Part shown: in pieces, positions 43,972 to 53,349 of the stretch | Layout of the letters: each line of letters starts with the position of its first letter | Position numbering within the stretch: position 1 is the first letter of the stretch | From: Variovorax sp. N23 | GTDB lineage: Bacteria > Pseudomonadota > Gammaproteobacteria > Burkholderiales > Burkholderiaceae_C | NCBI RefSeq assembly: GCF_025486315.1 | Contig: NZ_JAOOPY010000020.1 | Location: 20,506-84,505 of the forward strand | Length of the DNA stretch: 64,000 bases | Direction: 5' to 3' | The notes under the pieces: generated by a model | Databases searched by the model: none | Told to the model about the DNA's origin: nothing | The model's input: the letters and a program-made list of their open reading frames with translations, nothing else | Made by a program: the position numbers and the translations under genes

Positions 43972-44703
43972 ATGAACACCAACCACATTGCCCGCATCGC
44001 TTCCCTGGTCGGAGAACCCGCGCGCGCAGCGATGCTGCTGCAGCTGATGGACGGCCGCCGGCTCACGGCCACGGAACTGGCCAGGGCCGGGCACGTGTCG
44101 CCGCAGACCGCCAGCCGCCATCTGGCGCAGATGGTGGAGGCGGGCCTCATGGGCGTCGAGCAGCGGGGGCGGCACCGATACCACCGGCTGGCCTCCGGCG
44201 AGGTGGCCAGGATGCTCGAAGGCTTGATGCAGATCGCGGGCGAGCCGCCGGTGCAGCGCAGGGTCGTCGTCGGGCCACGCGACGACACGATGCGCAGGGC
44301 CCGCATGTGCTACGACCACGTCGCCGGCCGGCTCGGGCTCGCCATGGCCGAGTCGCTGCTGATCGAACGGGCGATCGAGTTCGATGACGAAGGCGATGGC
44401 GAAGGCGGGCACGTCACCGATCGGCTGGGCGACGTGCTCCAGCGCTGGGGGCTCGCGCTCGAGCCCGAGCAAGCCAACGCGCGCCGCGCCCGGCCCTACT
44501 GCCGACCCTGCCTGGACTGGAGCGAGCGAAGGATGCATCTGGCCGGTCGGCTCGGCGCCATGCTCTGCACGCACTGCCTCGCGAAGGGGTGGCTCACCCG
44601 GACGGCCGGGAGCCGCGCATTGACGATCTCGCCCGAGGGCGCCATGACCTTCCGAGACCGCCTGGGCCTGGACGCATGGCGCCGCGTGACGGACGGGGCC
44701 TGA
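43972..44703 (+). CDS. ArsR-like winged-helix transcriptional regulator
   Basis: A 243-residue regulator. The N-terminal winged helix at residues 1-80 contains GRRLTATELARAGHVSPQTA and SRHLAQMVEAGLMGVEQRGR. A longer C-terminal region holds CYDHVAGRLG and two CxxC pairs (YCRPCLDW at about residue 177 and LCTHCLAKGW at about 200). This size and layout match the long ArsR-like subgroup often found beside MFS exporters. The paired cysteines could bind a metal or sense oxidants. It is divergent from the MFS gene. Confidence 0.85.
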   Translation: MNTNHIARIASLVGEPARAAMLLQLMDGRRLTATELARAGHVSPQTASRHLAQMVEAGLMGVEQRGRHRYHRLASGEVARMLEGLMQIAGEPPVQRRVVVGPRDDTMRRARMCYDHVAGRLGLAMAESLLIERAIEFDDEGDGEGGHVTDRLGDVLQRWGLALEPEQANARRARPYCRPCLDWSERRMHLAGRLGAMLCTHCLAKGWLTRTAGSRALTISPEGAMTFRDRLGLDAWRRVTDGA

Positions 44704-44728
44704 CGGCGCGTCCTCTCGCGGAGCCCGT

Positions 44729-47700
44729 TCAGGACCCTCGCACCGATGACGACGGCGCCGGCCGCGGCAGCCAGACCTCGACCGTGCGCGGCTGTGGCGT
44801 CAGGCGCGCCGGCAGCGGCATCAGACGCCAGGGGCCGGTCGGTGCCGCCGCCGCGGCCGCGAGCGCTTCGGCGCAGGGACGCATGGCATCGCCGTGGTAG
44901 ATCAGGGTCGGCGTGGGATGGCCCACAGGTGGCGCGCGGCCGGCGCTGCGCGCGCTCGCCAGAACGTCCTCGACCGCCGGCACCTTGGCACCGAGCGATT
45001 GCCACGGCACGCGGAAGCCGTCGGCCGTGCCGAGCGATTCGCGGCCGAAGACCTGGATGTAGACCGTGGCGTCGGCGCAGGCCGTGCGGCTGATGGCGGC
45101 AGGCCGCGAGGCAGGTGCAACGCTGCTCGGCGGTGGCGCGCCCGACGATGCTTCCGGTGCAGCACCCGCCATCGGCGGCGCAGGCACCGGCGCAGGGTAT
45201 GGCAAGGGCAACGAGGCTTCGGCGTGCGCGGACCCCATGCAGTTCTCCAGCGCCGGCACACGGCCGGTGTAGTCGCGCGCCCAGTAGCGCGGCGTGCAGG
45301 CGGGCTCGCTGGCGGGCTGCAGGCAGTCGATGCCGTTGTCGGCATCGAGCAGGCGCGTGCAGGCCGGGTTCGGGCTCAGGCCCGGCGCATCGCCGGTCGC
45401 CGGCGCTTTCGCCAACGCCAGCCGGCAGGCGGCCTTGGCGTCGTCGACGATGCTCACCGACAGTTTGAAGTTGGCCATGAAGTTGTCGGCGCCCTGCCGG
45501 CACAGCAGCTCGCCGGTGCGCAGCAGTTCAGCCGCGAGCGAGGCCGGTGCCTCGCCCGGTGGCGCGTCGACGCGCAGGCGCGACCAGCGCTCGCTCAGGT
45601 CCTTGAAGGCGATGCCCTCGGCAGTGCGCTTCTCGGCGGCCTGCGTGCGCCAGCTGTCGATGCCCTGCCAGGCCGCGACCCCGAGCGTGGCCGCCGTGCC
45701 GAAGCCGATGGAGGCCGTGACGGCGCCGGCCTTCAGCACGCGGGCCTGCAGACGACTCATGGTGGCGGCGGCGCTGGCGGAGCCTGGGGTCGCCGGTGCC
45801 TGCATGGGCTGACCGTCGTCGGCCTCGAACAGGCCCTGCGTGCCCTGCACGATGCGCGCGAGCAGGCCGCCGTCGATGCGCTGGCCGATCTCGCTGCCCA
45901 GGCGGAAGTAGCTTTCCCACTGCGCCTCGTCGAAGAACTGGTCGGTGGTCGGCTGCTGCGGGAACAGCGGGTTGGCCGCCTTGAAGTTCACCAGGTCGAC
46001 CGGCAGCGACGCCGACACGTTCGGCTTGACCCACACGATGTGGCCGTGCAGCCCGCTCGCGTAGTCGACGCGCGCCAGCGCCAGGCAGGCCTGGCTGCTG
46101 GGCGAGGCCAGGTCGTTGAGCGAGCCGAAGAGCCCGCCGTAGGGCCAGTCGGCGCCGCAGCAGGGTTTGAGGAAGAGGATGTCGGCGTTGAGGTCGATGC
46201 GCGCGCGACGGATCAGGATCTCGAGGTCGGTGAAGCGGTAGTCGGGGTCGGCGCCGCAGTCGGCCACCACGATCAGCTCCGCCTGCTGCTGGAGCAGCGC
46301 ATAGGCGGCGGTGTTCTCGAAGTGGCCGCCGTCGCTCAGGTACCAGTTGGCCGAGCCGCTGCCGGGGAAGGCGCCAAAGCATTCGTAGAGCACGAAGCGG
46401 GTCTTCATCAGCAGCTTGCTCACGCGCGCCGCCGCGCCCGGCTGCAGCAGGCCCGCGCGCTCGCTGTTCCACCAGTAGCCCAGGCGCAGACCGGCGAACA
46501 CCGACAGCGCCGCGATGCCGCGCTTGGTGAGGCGCCCCAGGCCCGGCGCGAAGGCCGCGCCCGAGATGGCGGCCCACGCGCCGAGCGTGAGCGCGTCGTC
46601 GCCCTGCGCGCGCGTCCACGGCCCGCCCACGGCCTGCATCCAGCCGCGCGGGCCGATGGTCAGCGGCAGGCTGCGGCGGTCGCGGTTGAAGAGCTTCTGC
46701 TTGGGGTCGTGCGTCTGGTTGATGCACACGTTGATCAGATGCACCGGCCCGCCCTGCCCGTGCGGCGCGTAGTCGCGCTGCGGCAGGTCGTCGCCGGCGT
46801 CGACCTGCCCCACCGGCACCTCGGGCGGCGTCAGGCCCGACACATCGCCCATCGGGTCGCCACCCAACCGGTGCGCATTGGCCGCGCCGAGGTAGCCGCG
46901 CACGATGCGCGCCTTGTAGAACATGTGCAGCGACGACAGGTTGAGGAAGGCGAAGTGCGGCCCGGTCGCCAGGGCGTAGGTCCCCACGATGAGGCCGATG
47001 GTGCCGAGCCACACCCAGCCGCGCACGAAGTCCAGCCCCAGCTCGGGCCGGAACACCGGCAGCAGCACGCCGGCGTAGAGCACGCCGATCCACCAGGCCG
47101 CCAGGCAGAAGGCGACGAGCAGGCCGAGCACGCTGGCCAGCATCATGAGGAACTGCTTGCCCACGCCGGGCATCTCGCGCTTGCTGCCGAAGAAGGTGGG
47201 CAGCACGCCGCGCAGGGCGGCCGCCGCCACCAGCAGCACGGCGCCGTAGGAGGCGCGGTTCTCGCGCGTCTCGACGGCCAGCCACCACGCCAGGCGGTCG
47301 AGCGCGCCGAGCAGCGCGATCACCAGCACCGCATGCAGCATGCGCGCGAGCGCGTCGGTGAGTTCGTTGCGCAGCGTGGCGGCGTCGCGGTCACGTCCGC
47401 GCCACATCACCCAGCACAGGCCCACGACCCAGGCGATGCAGAACGCGATGAAGGCCGGCGCCAGCCAGTGCGGCCCGCCGAAGCGGTCCTCGAAGACCGG
47501 CTGGAACCACCGTGCTGCCACACCCAGCGCGCACCACATCGCCAGATGACCGAGCAGGTGGCGCCAGGCACGCCGGTCGCGCACCGACCAGTAGGCGCAG
47601 GCCAGCACGATCGACAACGCCCAGGGCACCAGCGCCAGCAACCAGAGCGTCGGCAGGCCGGTGGCGATCTGCAGCGCGCGCGGTGGCGCCTGCGCATTGC

Positions 47701-48199
47701 CCAGGTCGATCCAGGCCACCGCCGCGCCCCACGCGCCGAGGTTGACCGCGGCCAGCACCAGACCGATCAACGTCGCCGCGATGGCGATCTCGATGTGCGT
47801 GCCCAGCAGGTTGCGCAGGTAGAGCGCGACCGCGAAGAGCGTGTCGCGCATGCCGCCGGGAATCAGGTAGCGGCCGTTGCCGCGCAGCCACCAGCCGAAG
47901 CGCACCTTGTCGACCTCGGCGAAGGCGCCCTCCACCGCGCGCACGTCGTCGGGCGTCGTCGCGCGGCTGCACAGCCGGCCGAGGGTGGAGCCGATGTAGC
48001 CACCGCCCGAGACGGTCGACAGCAGGTCGAAGGCCAGCAGCTGCCGGTGCTGCGCCAGGGCCTTGAGCAGGCCGAGGCAGAAGGTCGCGCTGCGGATGCC
48101 GCCGCCCGACAGGGCCAGGCCCCACGGCCGCCGCCCGTCGTCCTCGCCATGCAGCGCGCGACGCCGCTCGCTGACGAGTTCCTTGATGGTGTCGTCCAT
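44729..48199 (-). CDS. Large membrane patatin-like phospholipase
   Basis: A 1156-residue protein. The patatin oxyanion-hole motif GGGIRSA is at residues 32-38, the nucleophile Ser64 in LLSTVSGGGYIGS, and the Asp motif SDGGHFENTAAY near residue 622. The patatin fold is split by an insert of about ten membrane helices (residues 125-460), a known arrangement in large bacterial patatins. Residues 830-1156 form a further region with one hydrophobic segment, Pro/Ala-rich linkers and a final domain of unknown function. The nucleophile elbow reads V-S-G-G after Thr, where a Gly is usual (GxSxG). It probably acts on membrane lipids. It stands alone. Confidence 0.86.
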   Translation of the reverse strand: MDDTIKELVSERRRALHGEDDGRRPWGLALSGGGIRSATFCLGLLKALAQHRQLLAFDLLSTVSGGGYIGSTLGRLCSRATTPDDVRAVEGAFAEVDKVRFGWWLRGNGRYLIPGGMRDTLFAVALYLRNLLGTHIEIAIAATLIGLVLAAVNLGAWGAAVAWIDLGNAQAPPRALQIATGLPTLWLLALVPWALSIVLACAYWSVRDRRAWRHLLGHLAMWCALGVAARWFQPVFEDRFGGPHWLAPAFIAFCIAWVVGLCWVMWRGRDRDAATLRNELTDALARMLHAVLVIALLGALDRLAWWLAVETRENRASYGAVLLVAAAALRGVLPTFFGSKREMPGVGKQFLMMLASVLGLLVAFCLAAWWIGVLYAGVLLPVFRPELGLDFVRGWVWLGTIGLIVGTYALATGPHFAFLNLSSLHMFYKARIVRGYLGAANAHRLGGDPMGDVSGLTPPEVPVGQVDAGDDLPQRDYAPHGQGGPVHLINVCINQTHDPKQKLFNRDRRSLPLTIGPRGWMQAVGGPWTRAQGDDALTLGAWAAISGAAFAPGLGRLTKRGIAALSVFAGLRLGYWWNSERAGLLQPGAAARVSKLLMKTRFVLYECFGAFPGSGSANWYLSDGGHFENTAAYALLQQQAELIVVADCGADPDYRFTDLEILIRRARIDLNADILFLKPCCGADWPYGGLFGSLNDLASPSSQACLALARVDYASGLHGHIVWVKPNVSASLPVDLVNFKAANPLFPQQPTTDQFFDEAQWESYFRLGSEIGQRIDGGLLARIVQGTQGLFEADDGQPMQAPATPGSASAAATMSRLQARVLKAGAVTASIGFGTAATLGVAAWQGIDSWRTQAAEKRTAEGIAFKDLSERWSRLRVDAPPGEAPASLAAELLRTGELLCRQGADNFMANFKLSVSIVDDAKAACRLALAKAPATGDAPGLSPNPACTRLLDADNGIDCLQPASEPACTPRYWARDYTGRVPALENCMGSAHAEASLPLPYPAPVPAPPMAGAAPEASSGAPPPSSVAPASRPAAISRTACADATVYIQVFGRESLGTADGFRVPWQSLGAKVPAVEDVLASARSAGRAPPVGHPTPTLIYHGDAMRPCAEALAAAAAAPTGPWRLMPLPARLTPQPRTVEVWLPRPAPSSSVRGS

Positions 48200-48313
48200 C
48201 CGGCTCCTCTCGGTGAAGGGCGCACTATTTCACGGGGACCGACGGGGGGCAATGTGGCGAACGGGATAGGCCGGGCGACGCCCTCCCCCTCAGGAACGGC
48301 GGCGCGCTCGCGA

Positions 48314-49273
48314 TCAATCGACCTTGATGTTCCGCGCCCGCACGAGGGTGTTCACACGCCCCATTTCTTCACGCACGAATTTGTCAAACGCCGCCGGCGT
48401 CGTGCCGGCAGGGTTCAACCCCAACTGCAGCAGTTTCTTGCGGACCTCGGCGTCCGCGACGGCGTCCTGCACGGCCTTGCCGAACCGCTGCACGATGTCG
48501 GCCGGCGTGCCCTTGGGCAGGAAGACGCCGTTCCACTCGACCACGTTGTAGCCCGGCAAGCCGGACTCGTCGAGTGTGGGCGTATCGGGCAGGCTGGGCA
48601 CGCGCTGGCGCGAGCTCACGGCGAGCGCACGCAGCTTGCTGCCCTTGACGTAGCCGATCGTCGAGGCGACGTTGCCGAAGTAAGCCGACACCTGCTCGCC
48701 CATCACGTCGGTCAGCGCCGGTGCGCCACCCTTGTACGGCACGTGCAGGAGGTTGAGCTTCGCCTGCTCGTTCAAGGCCTCCCCCGCCAGGTGCGAACCG
48801 GTGCCGCCGCCGGCCGAAGCGAAGGTCAGCTTGCCGGGGTTCTTGCGGGCAAAGTCGATGAACTCCGCGACGGTCTTGTAGGGCGCGGTGACCGACACGA
48901 CGAGGATCTGCGGCGCCGTGGCCACCAGCGAGACCGGGATGAAGTCCTTGGTCGCATCGAAGGGCAGCTTGCGCAGCGACGGGTTCACCGAGAAGGCCGA
49001 GGCGTCGTAGAGCACGGTGTAGCCGTCGGCGGCCGCCTTCGCCACGTTGTCGGCACCGATCACGCCGCCGGCGCCGGGCCGGTTTTCGATGACGATCGGC
49101 TGGCCGAGCGTGGTGCTCATCTGCTGCGCCACGATGCGTGCCGTGTTGTCGGCCCCGCCGCCGGCCGCATAGGGCACGACCATGCGAATCGGCCTCTCGG
49201 GCCAGGCGGCCCAGCCGAGCAGCGGCGCGCAGGCGGCCAGGGCGGCGATCGATTTCAGGATACGTTGCTTCAT
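48314..49273 (-). CDS. Bug-family (TctC) tripartite transporter substrate-binding protein
   Basis: A 319-residue periplasmic binding protein. Its signal peptide is MKQRILKSIAALAACAPLLG ending at WAA. Family features are WPERPIRMVVPYAAGGGADN, IENRPGAGGVIGADNVAKA, GYTVLYDASAF, LLHVPYKGGAPALTDVMGEQ and LPDTPTLDESGLPGY. Bug proteins bind carboxylates, aromatic acids or amides and are very numerous in Burkholderiales. No TctA/TctB membrane genes are present here. It is the last gene of the catabolic operon, 22 bp after the amidohydrolase. Confidence 0.92.
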   Translation of the reverse strand: MKQRILKSIAALAACAPLLGWAAWPERPIRMVVPYAAGGGADNTARIVAQQMSTTLGQPIVIENRPGAGGVIGADNVAKAAADGYTVLYDASAFSVNPSLRKLPFDATKDFIPVSLVATAPQILVVSVTAPYKTVAEFIDFARKNPGKLTFASAGGGTGSHLAGEALNEQAKLNLLHVPYKGGAPALTDVMGEQVSAYFGNVASTIGYVKGSKLRALAVSSRQRVPSLPDTPTLDESGLPGYNVVEWNGVFLPKGTPADIVQRFGKAVQDAVADAEVRKKLLQLGLNPAGTTPAAFDKFVREEMGRVNTLVRARNIKVD

Positions 49274-49295
49274 TCGGATGTCTCTTGGTTGGTCG

Positions 49296-50171
49296 TCAAA
49301 GAAAGTCGTAGAGCCGGGCCGGGTTCTCGACGAGCACGCGATGCCGCGTCGCGTCGTCGGACACCCAGTCCCCCAGCAGGTCGAAGAGCTGCGCGTCGTC
49401 GGGCACTTCGTGGCGTTCGGTGGGGTGCGGCCAGTCGCTGCCCCAGACCAGGCGCTCGGGTGCATGCCGCACCCACGTCTGCGCGAGGGCCGTGGTGTCG
49501 GCATAGCGGCCTTCGGCACCGAGCGCCGAATCGAGGTAGGCACCGGACAGCTTGATCCAGGTGCGGCCCCTGTCGAGCAGCCGGCACACGAGGCCGAAGG
49601 CGGGATGCGCTCGAGGGGCCGGTTGCGGCAAGCGTGCGAGGTGGTCGAGCACGACGGTGCCCGGCAGCCGTTCGAGCAAGGCGGCGTGCTCGACGAGCTG
49701 CGCCGCACTCCAGTGCAATTGCACATGCCAGCCCAGTGCGTGCACGCGGTGCGCCAGCGGCTCGACCATGGCGAAATCCGTCGTCGCATGGGTGGGCGTG
49801 TAGAGCGTGAAGCGGATGCCGCGGATACCGCCGGCATGCAGACGCTCAAGTTCGGCGTCGCTCACATCGGGCCGCACGACGGCCACGCCGCGTGCGTGCG
49901 CAGCGCCCAGCGCACGGATGGCCGCCAGCGTCACGCTGTTGTCGGTGCCATGCACACGCGGCTGTACCACCACCGTGCGCTGGGTCCCTGTGCGTCGCTG
50001 CAGCAGACGGTAGTCGTCGACGGTCGCGTCGTCGATCATTGCGTCGGGCGCGCCCCGGATCCCGAAATGCCGGTCATAGACGTGCATGTGCGCGTCGCAC
50101 GCGAACTCGGGTGCCACCAGGGTGGGCTGCTGCGTGCCCGCACTGTGCGGAACGACCTGCTCGACGCGCAT
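49296..50171 (-). CDS. Amidohydrolase family (lactonase-like) enzyme
   Basis: A 291-residue TIM-barrel hydrolase. It starts the barrel with the HxH strand ACDAHMHVYDRHFGIRG and ends it with RLVWGSDWPHP, which carries the essential Asp; VVLDHLAR and WIKLSGAY lie between. This pattern is that of 2-pyrone-4,6-dicarboxylate lactonase and related sugar lactonases. The neighbouring CoA transferase and CitE-like lyase suggest a ring-cleavage or dicarboxylate route, but the substrate is open. It lies 3 bp after the CoA-transferase gene. Confidence 0.87.
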   Translation of the reverse strand: MRVEQVVPHSAGTQQPTLVAPEFACDAHMHVYDRHFGIRGAPDAMIDDATVDDYRLLQRRTGTQRTVVVQPRVHGTDNSVTLAAIRALGAAHARGVAVVRPDVSDAELERLHAGGIRGIRFTLYTPTHATTDFAMVEPLAHRVHALGWHVQLHWSAAQLVEHAALLERLPGTVVLDHLARLPQPAPRAHPAFGLVCRLLDRGRTWIKLSGAYLDSALGAEGRYADTTALAQTWVRHAPERLVWGSDWPHPTERHEVPDDAQLFDLLGDWVSDDATRHRVLVENPARLYDFL

Positions 50172-50174
50172 ACG

Positions 50175-51368
50175 TCAGCCCGTCTTCTTCGTTGCGTCGT
50201 CCCGCGAAAGCACGGTCTGCGTGTGCTGACCCAGCGTCGGCGCGGCGAAAGGCGTCGGGCCCGGTGTCCGGCCGAACTGCACCGGCCGGGTGAAGCCGCG
50301 GTAGGAGCCGAGCGTTGGGTGCGCGAACTCCGCCACCATGTCCTCGGCCAGCACCTGCTCGTTGTCGAACATGTCCTCGACCGTTCGGGCTGCCGCGCAA
50401 GGCACGTCCTCGCCGAAGAGCTCCTCCCACTCCAGGGCGCTGCGCCCCGCCAGCGCGGCATGGAGCTGGGGGACGATCTCGGTGGAATGCTGCGCACGCT
50501 TGCGCACCGAGTCGTAGCGCTCGTCCGCAGCGAGTTCGGGCAACCCGACCTTCGTGCACAGCGCTTGCCAGAAGTGCGGCGTGTTGGCCGAGATGTAGAG
50601 GTAGCCCTCACGCGTCGGGTGGAGGCCGGTGATGCCGCCGGAGCGCATGTCGCGTCCCACTTCCTTCGGCTCGCCTTCGGCCCACACCATGCGGGCCGAC
50701 TGCATCGTCAGGGCCGAGCGCAGCAGCGAGACGCCGACATACTGGCCTTCGCCGCTCTTCTCGCGCTCGTACAGCGCGGATGCCACGCCGGCAGCCACCA
50801 GCGCGGCGGCGTAGTAGTCGACCACCGAACCATAGAGGATCTCCGGTGGCCCGCCGCGCTTGCCCTGCAACGCGCACATGCCGGTCATGGTCTGCAGCAC
50901 CTGGTCGTAGCCCGCCTTCTCGCGCAGCGGCCCGGTCTCGCCATAGCCGGTGACGGCGCAATAGATGAGGCGCGGATTGATTCGCTTCAATGGCTCGTAG
51001 GCGATGCCCAGCCGCGGAGGCACGCTGGGACGGAAGTTGTGCACCAGCACGTCGGACGTGCGCACCAGGTCCAGCAGCGCGGCGAGGTCCTCCGCCTTCT
51101 TCAGGTCGAGCACCACGCCCAGCTTGCTGCGGTTCACGCCGACGAAAGCGCGGCTCTCCACTTCGAGCGTCGAGGGGTACTTGCGCAGGTTGTCCCCGGT
51201 CGGGGGCTCGATCTTGATGACCTCCGCGCCCTGGTCCGCGAGCAACGAACAACCGTAGGGGCCCGCGATATAGGCGCTCAGGTCGAGCACCCGCAGGCCG
51301 CTCAGCGGGCCTGCGGGCCCGCTGCGTGGTGGCAGGCGCGCGCCTTCGTGGTTCGCGTCGGAGCTCAT
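50175..51368 (-). CDS. CaiB/BaiF (class III) CoA transferase
   Basis: A full-length 397-residue family III CoA transferase: LSGLRVLDLSAYIAGPYGCS, ADQGAEVIKIEPPTGDN, VLVHNFRPSVPPRLGIAYE, ALQGKRGGPPEILYGSVVDY with the catalytic Asp in SVVDYYAAAL, and SALTMQSARMVWAEG. It moves CoA between carboxylic acids by a ping-pong mechanism. With the CitE-like lyase it could activate then cleave a hydroxy-dicarboxylic acid, as in itaconate or citramalate routes. It lies 14 bp after the first Bug gene. Confidence 0.91.
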   Translation of the reverse strand: MSSDANHEGARLPPRSGPAGPLSGLRVLDLSAYIAGPYGCSLLADQGAEVIKIEPPTGDNLRKYPSTLEVESRAFVGVNRSKLGVVLDLKKAEDLAALLDLVRTSDVLVHNFRPSVPPRLGIAYEPLKRINPRLIYCAVTGYGETGPLREKAGYDQVLQTMTGMCALQGKRGGPPEILYGSVVDYYAAALVAAGVASALYEREKSGEGQYVGVSLLRSALTMQSARMVWAEGEPKEVGRDMRSGGITGLHPTREGYLYISANTPHFWQALCTKVGLPELAADERYDSVRKRAQHSTEIVPQLHAALAGRSALEWEELFGEDVPCAAARTVEDMFDNEQVLAEDMVAEFAHPTLGSYRGFTRPVQFGRTPGPTPFAAPTLGQHTQTVLSRDDATKKTG

Positions 51369-51382
51369 GGCGATTCTCTTTC

Positions 51383-52372
51383 TCAGTCGGCGGTGATGTT
51401 CTGCTGCTTGGCCAGCCGCTTCCAGCGCTCGACGTCCTCGGCGATGACGGTGCCGAACTGCGCGGGCGACATCGGCATGGCAATGGCGCCTTCGCGCAGG
51501 AAGTTGCCGGCGACAGCTGGCTTGGCAAGGATCTGGTTGACCGCGGTATTGAGCCTGGCGACCACGTCCGGCGGTGTGCCGGCCGGTGCCAGCAGGCCCC
51601 ACCAGAGCTCGAATTCGTAGCCCGGCACCGCAACGGCCATCGGCGTGAGGTCGGGTGCGATCGGGCTGGGCTTCAGGCTCGTGATGCCGATGGCGCGCAG
51701 CTTGCCCGCACGCACCATCGGGAGCAGCGACGGCCCGCTGGAGATGAGCAGCTGCGTCTGGTTGCCGACCAGGTCGGTCACCGCCGGGCCCATGCCCTTG
51801 TACGGGATGTGCGCGATCTGCAGGTCGCCCACCTTGGCCTTGAGCAGTTCGGTGCCGAACTGGTTGACGCTGCCCGACCCGGACGATGCATAGTTGTACT
51901 GGCCCGGCTTGGCCTTGATGGCCGCGATCAGCTCGGCGGGTGTCCTGGCCGGGAAGTCGTTGTTGACCGCGACGATGAACGGACCCTTCGCGAACATGGC
52001 CACCGGCGCGAGGCCCTTCACCGGGTCGAAAGGCAGCTTGGACTGCACCGCCGCGTTGGTCGTCATGCTCGACGACACCGCCACCAGCGTGTAGCCGTCG
52101 GCGGTCGCGCGCGCCACCTGCGCCGTGCCGGTGTTGCCGCTCGCGCCCGGACGGTTGTCGATGATCACCGGCTGTTTGAGGCTCTCGCCCAACTCCTTGG
52201 CGACCTGGCGTGCAAAGGTGTCGTTCGATCCGCCGGCCGGGTACGGCACGACGATCGTGACGGGCTTCGAGGGGTAGGCATCCTGCGCAAGGGCGGCGCT
52301 GCCGAACAGGCAGGTGCTCGCGATGGCAGCCGCTATCAAGGCGCGGTGTGGAAGGCGAAAAGGTGTGTGCAT
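51383..52372 (-). CDS. Bug-family (TctC) tripartite transporter substrate-binding protein
   Basis: A 329-residue periplasmic binding protein with a signal peptide (HRALIAAAIASTCLFGSA, cleavage at ALAQDA). Typical family segments are YPSKPVTIVVPYPAGGSNDT, IIDNRPGASGNTGTAQVARA, GYTLVAVSSSMTTNAAVQSK and IAHIPYKGMGPAVTDLVGNQ. It is only moderately like the second Bug protein at the end of the operon, so the two may serve different ligands or be a divergent duplicate pair. It lies between the CitE-like and CoA-transferase genes. Confidence 0.92.
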   Translation of the reverse strand: MHTPFRLPHRALIAAAIASTCLFGSAALAQDAYPSKPVTIVVPYPAGGSNDTFARQVAKELGESLKQPVIIDNRPGASGNTGTAQVARATADGYTLVAVSSSMTTNAAVQSKLPFDPVKGLAPVAMFAKGPFIVAVNNDFPARTPAELIAAIKAKPGQYNYASSGSGSVNQFGTELLKAKVGDLQIAHIPYKGMGPAVTDLVGNQTQLLISSGPSLLPMVRAGKLRAIGITSLKPSPIAPDLTPMAVAVPGYEFELWWGLLAPAGTPPDVVARLNTAVNQILAKPAVAGNFLREGAIAMPMSPAQFGTVIAEDVERWKRLAKQQNITAD

Positions 52373-52436
52373 CGGTGCTGTCTCCTGGTTTTGGTATTCG
52401 TGGCCCCTGCGCTCGTGCCTGGCGAGCCAGGCCTCT

Positions 52437-53306
52437 TCAGTCGTTCAGCAGCCCGAGGCTTCGCGCGCTCTCGACAATGGCGCGCGCCCGGATCACGAAG
52501 GGGACATCGATCATTCGACCGTCCACCACGTAGGCGCCCAGCCCTCGCGCGTCGGCATCGCGGGTCGCCTCGACCACCTTGCGGGCATGAGCGATTTCTT
52601 CGTCGGTCGGGCGGAAGACATCGTTGGCGACGGCGACCTGGCTGGGATGGATGCAGGTCTTGCCGAGAAAGCCGAGATTGCGCGCCAGCATCGCCTCGGC
52701 GCGGTAGCCCGCGGCGTCGGCAATGTCGGCAAAGGCACTGTCGTAGGCATACACGCCGGCCTCGCCGGCGGCGATGCGCACAGCGAACATCGCCTGCTGG
52801 ATCGCCGCCGATTCGCGTCGGGCGATGCCCAGGGGTTCGAACAGGTCACCCAGGCCCAGTTGCAGGCCCTTGACGCGCGGATGGGCGAGCGCGAGTTCCG
52901 ACGCCAGGCGCAGCGCCGAGGGTGTCTCGATGTTCAGCAGCATGCCGATGGGCGAGCGCACGCCGTTGACCCGCTCGGCGCGCTCCAGGGCGTCGATCGC
53001 CGCGCGCACGTGCGCAGCACTCGCCGGCTTCGGCAGATTGATCAGGTGCACGCCGGGCTGGGCCACCGCCGCCATGTCCCGCTCGAAGTGCGGCGTGTCC
53101 ATCGCGTTGACGCGAACGATCAGCGTCTTGCCGGTGGCGGCCGCTTCACCGCCCTGCAACAGCTGCCGGACGACGTCGCGGGCTTCGTCCTTGCGCGACT
53201 CGGACACGGCGTCCTCGAGGTCGATGCAGATGCCATCGGCGGCACTGCCAAGGGCCTTGGCGAACAGCTCGGGCCGTGTGCCCGGAACGAACAGCTTGCT
53301 TCTCAT
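52437..53306 (-). CDS. CitE-like CoA ester lyase (HpcH/HpaI family)
   Basis: A 289-residue aldolase-family lyase: RSKLFVPGTRPELFAKAL, ADGICIDLEDAVSESRKDEA with the acidic metal/CoA site, IVRVNAMDTPHFERD with catalytic Arg, LNIETPSALRLASELAL with the metal Glu, and GLGDLFEPLG with the metal Asp. The CitE-like group cleaves citramalyl-, malyl- or related 3-hydroxyacyl-CoA to acetyl-CoA and a keto acid. It is the first gene of the operon and is divergent from a LysR gene 75 bp away. Confidence 0.9.
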   Translation of the reverse strand: MRSKLFVPGTRPELFAKALGSAADGICIDLEDAVSESRKDEARDVVRQLLQGGEAAATGKTLIVRVNAMDTPHFERDMAAVAQPGVHLINLPKPASAAHVRAAIDALERAERVNGVRSPIGMLLNIETPSALRLASELALAHPRVKGLQLGLGDLFEPLGIARRESAAIQQAMFAVRIAAGEAGVYAYDSAFADIADAAGYRAEAMLARNLGFLGKTCIHPSQVAVANDVFRPTDEEIAHARKVVEATRDADARGLGAYVVDGRMIDVPFVIRARAIVESARSLGLLND

Positions 53307-53349
53307 GCGGGCAGTCTCTGCCGTTCATGAGAAAAGAAAAACACATGCC

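Noticed and set aside
44894..49555. A 1553-codon plus-strand frame opposite the patatin and Bug genes
   Set aside because: Spans two unrelated genes and their spacer with Gln/Arg/His-rich sequence; a shadow of the minus-strand genes.
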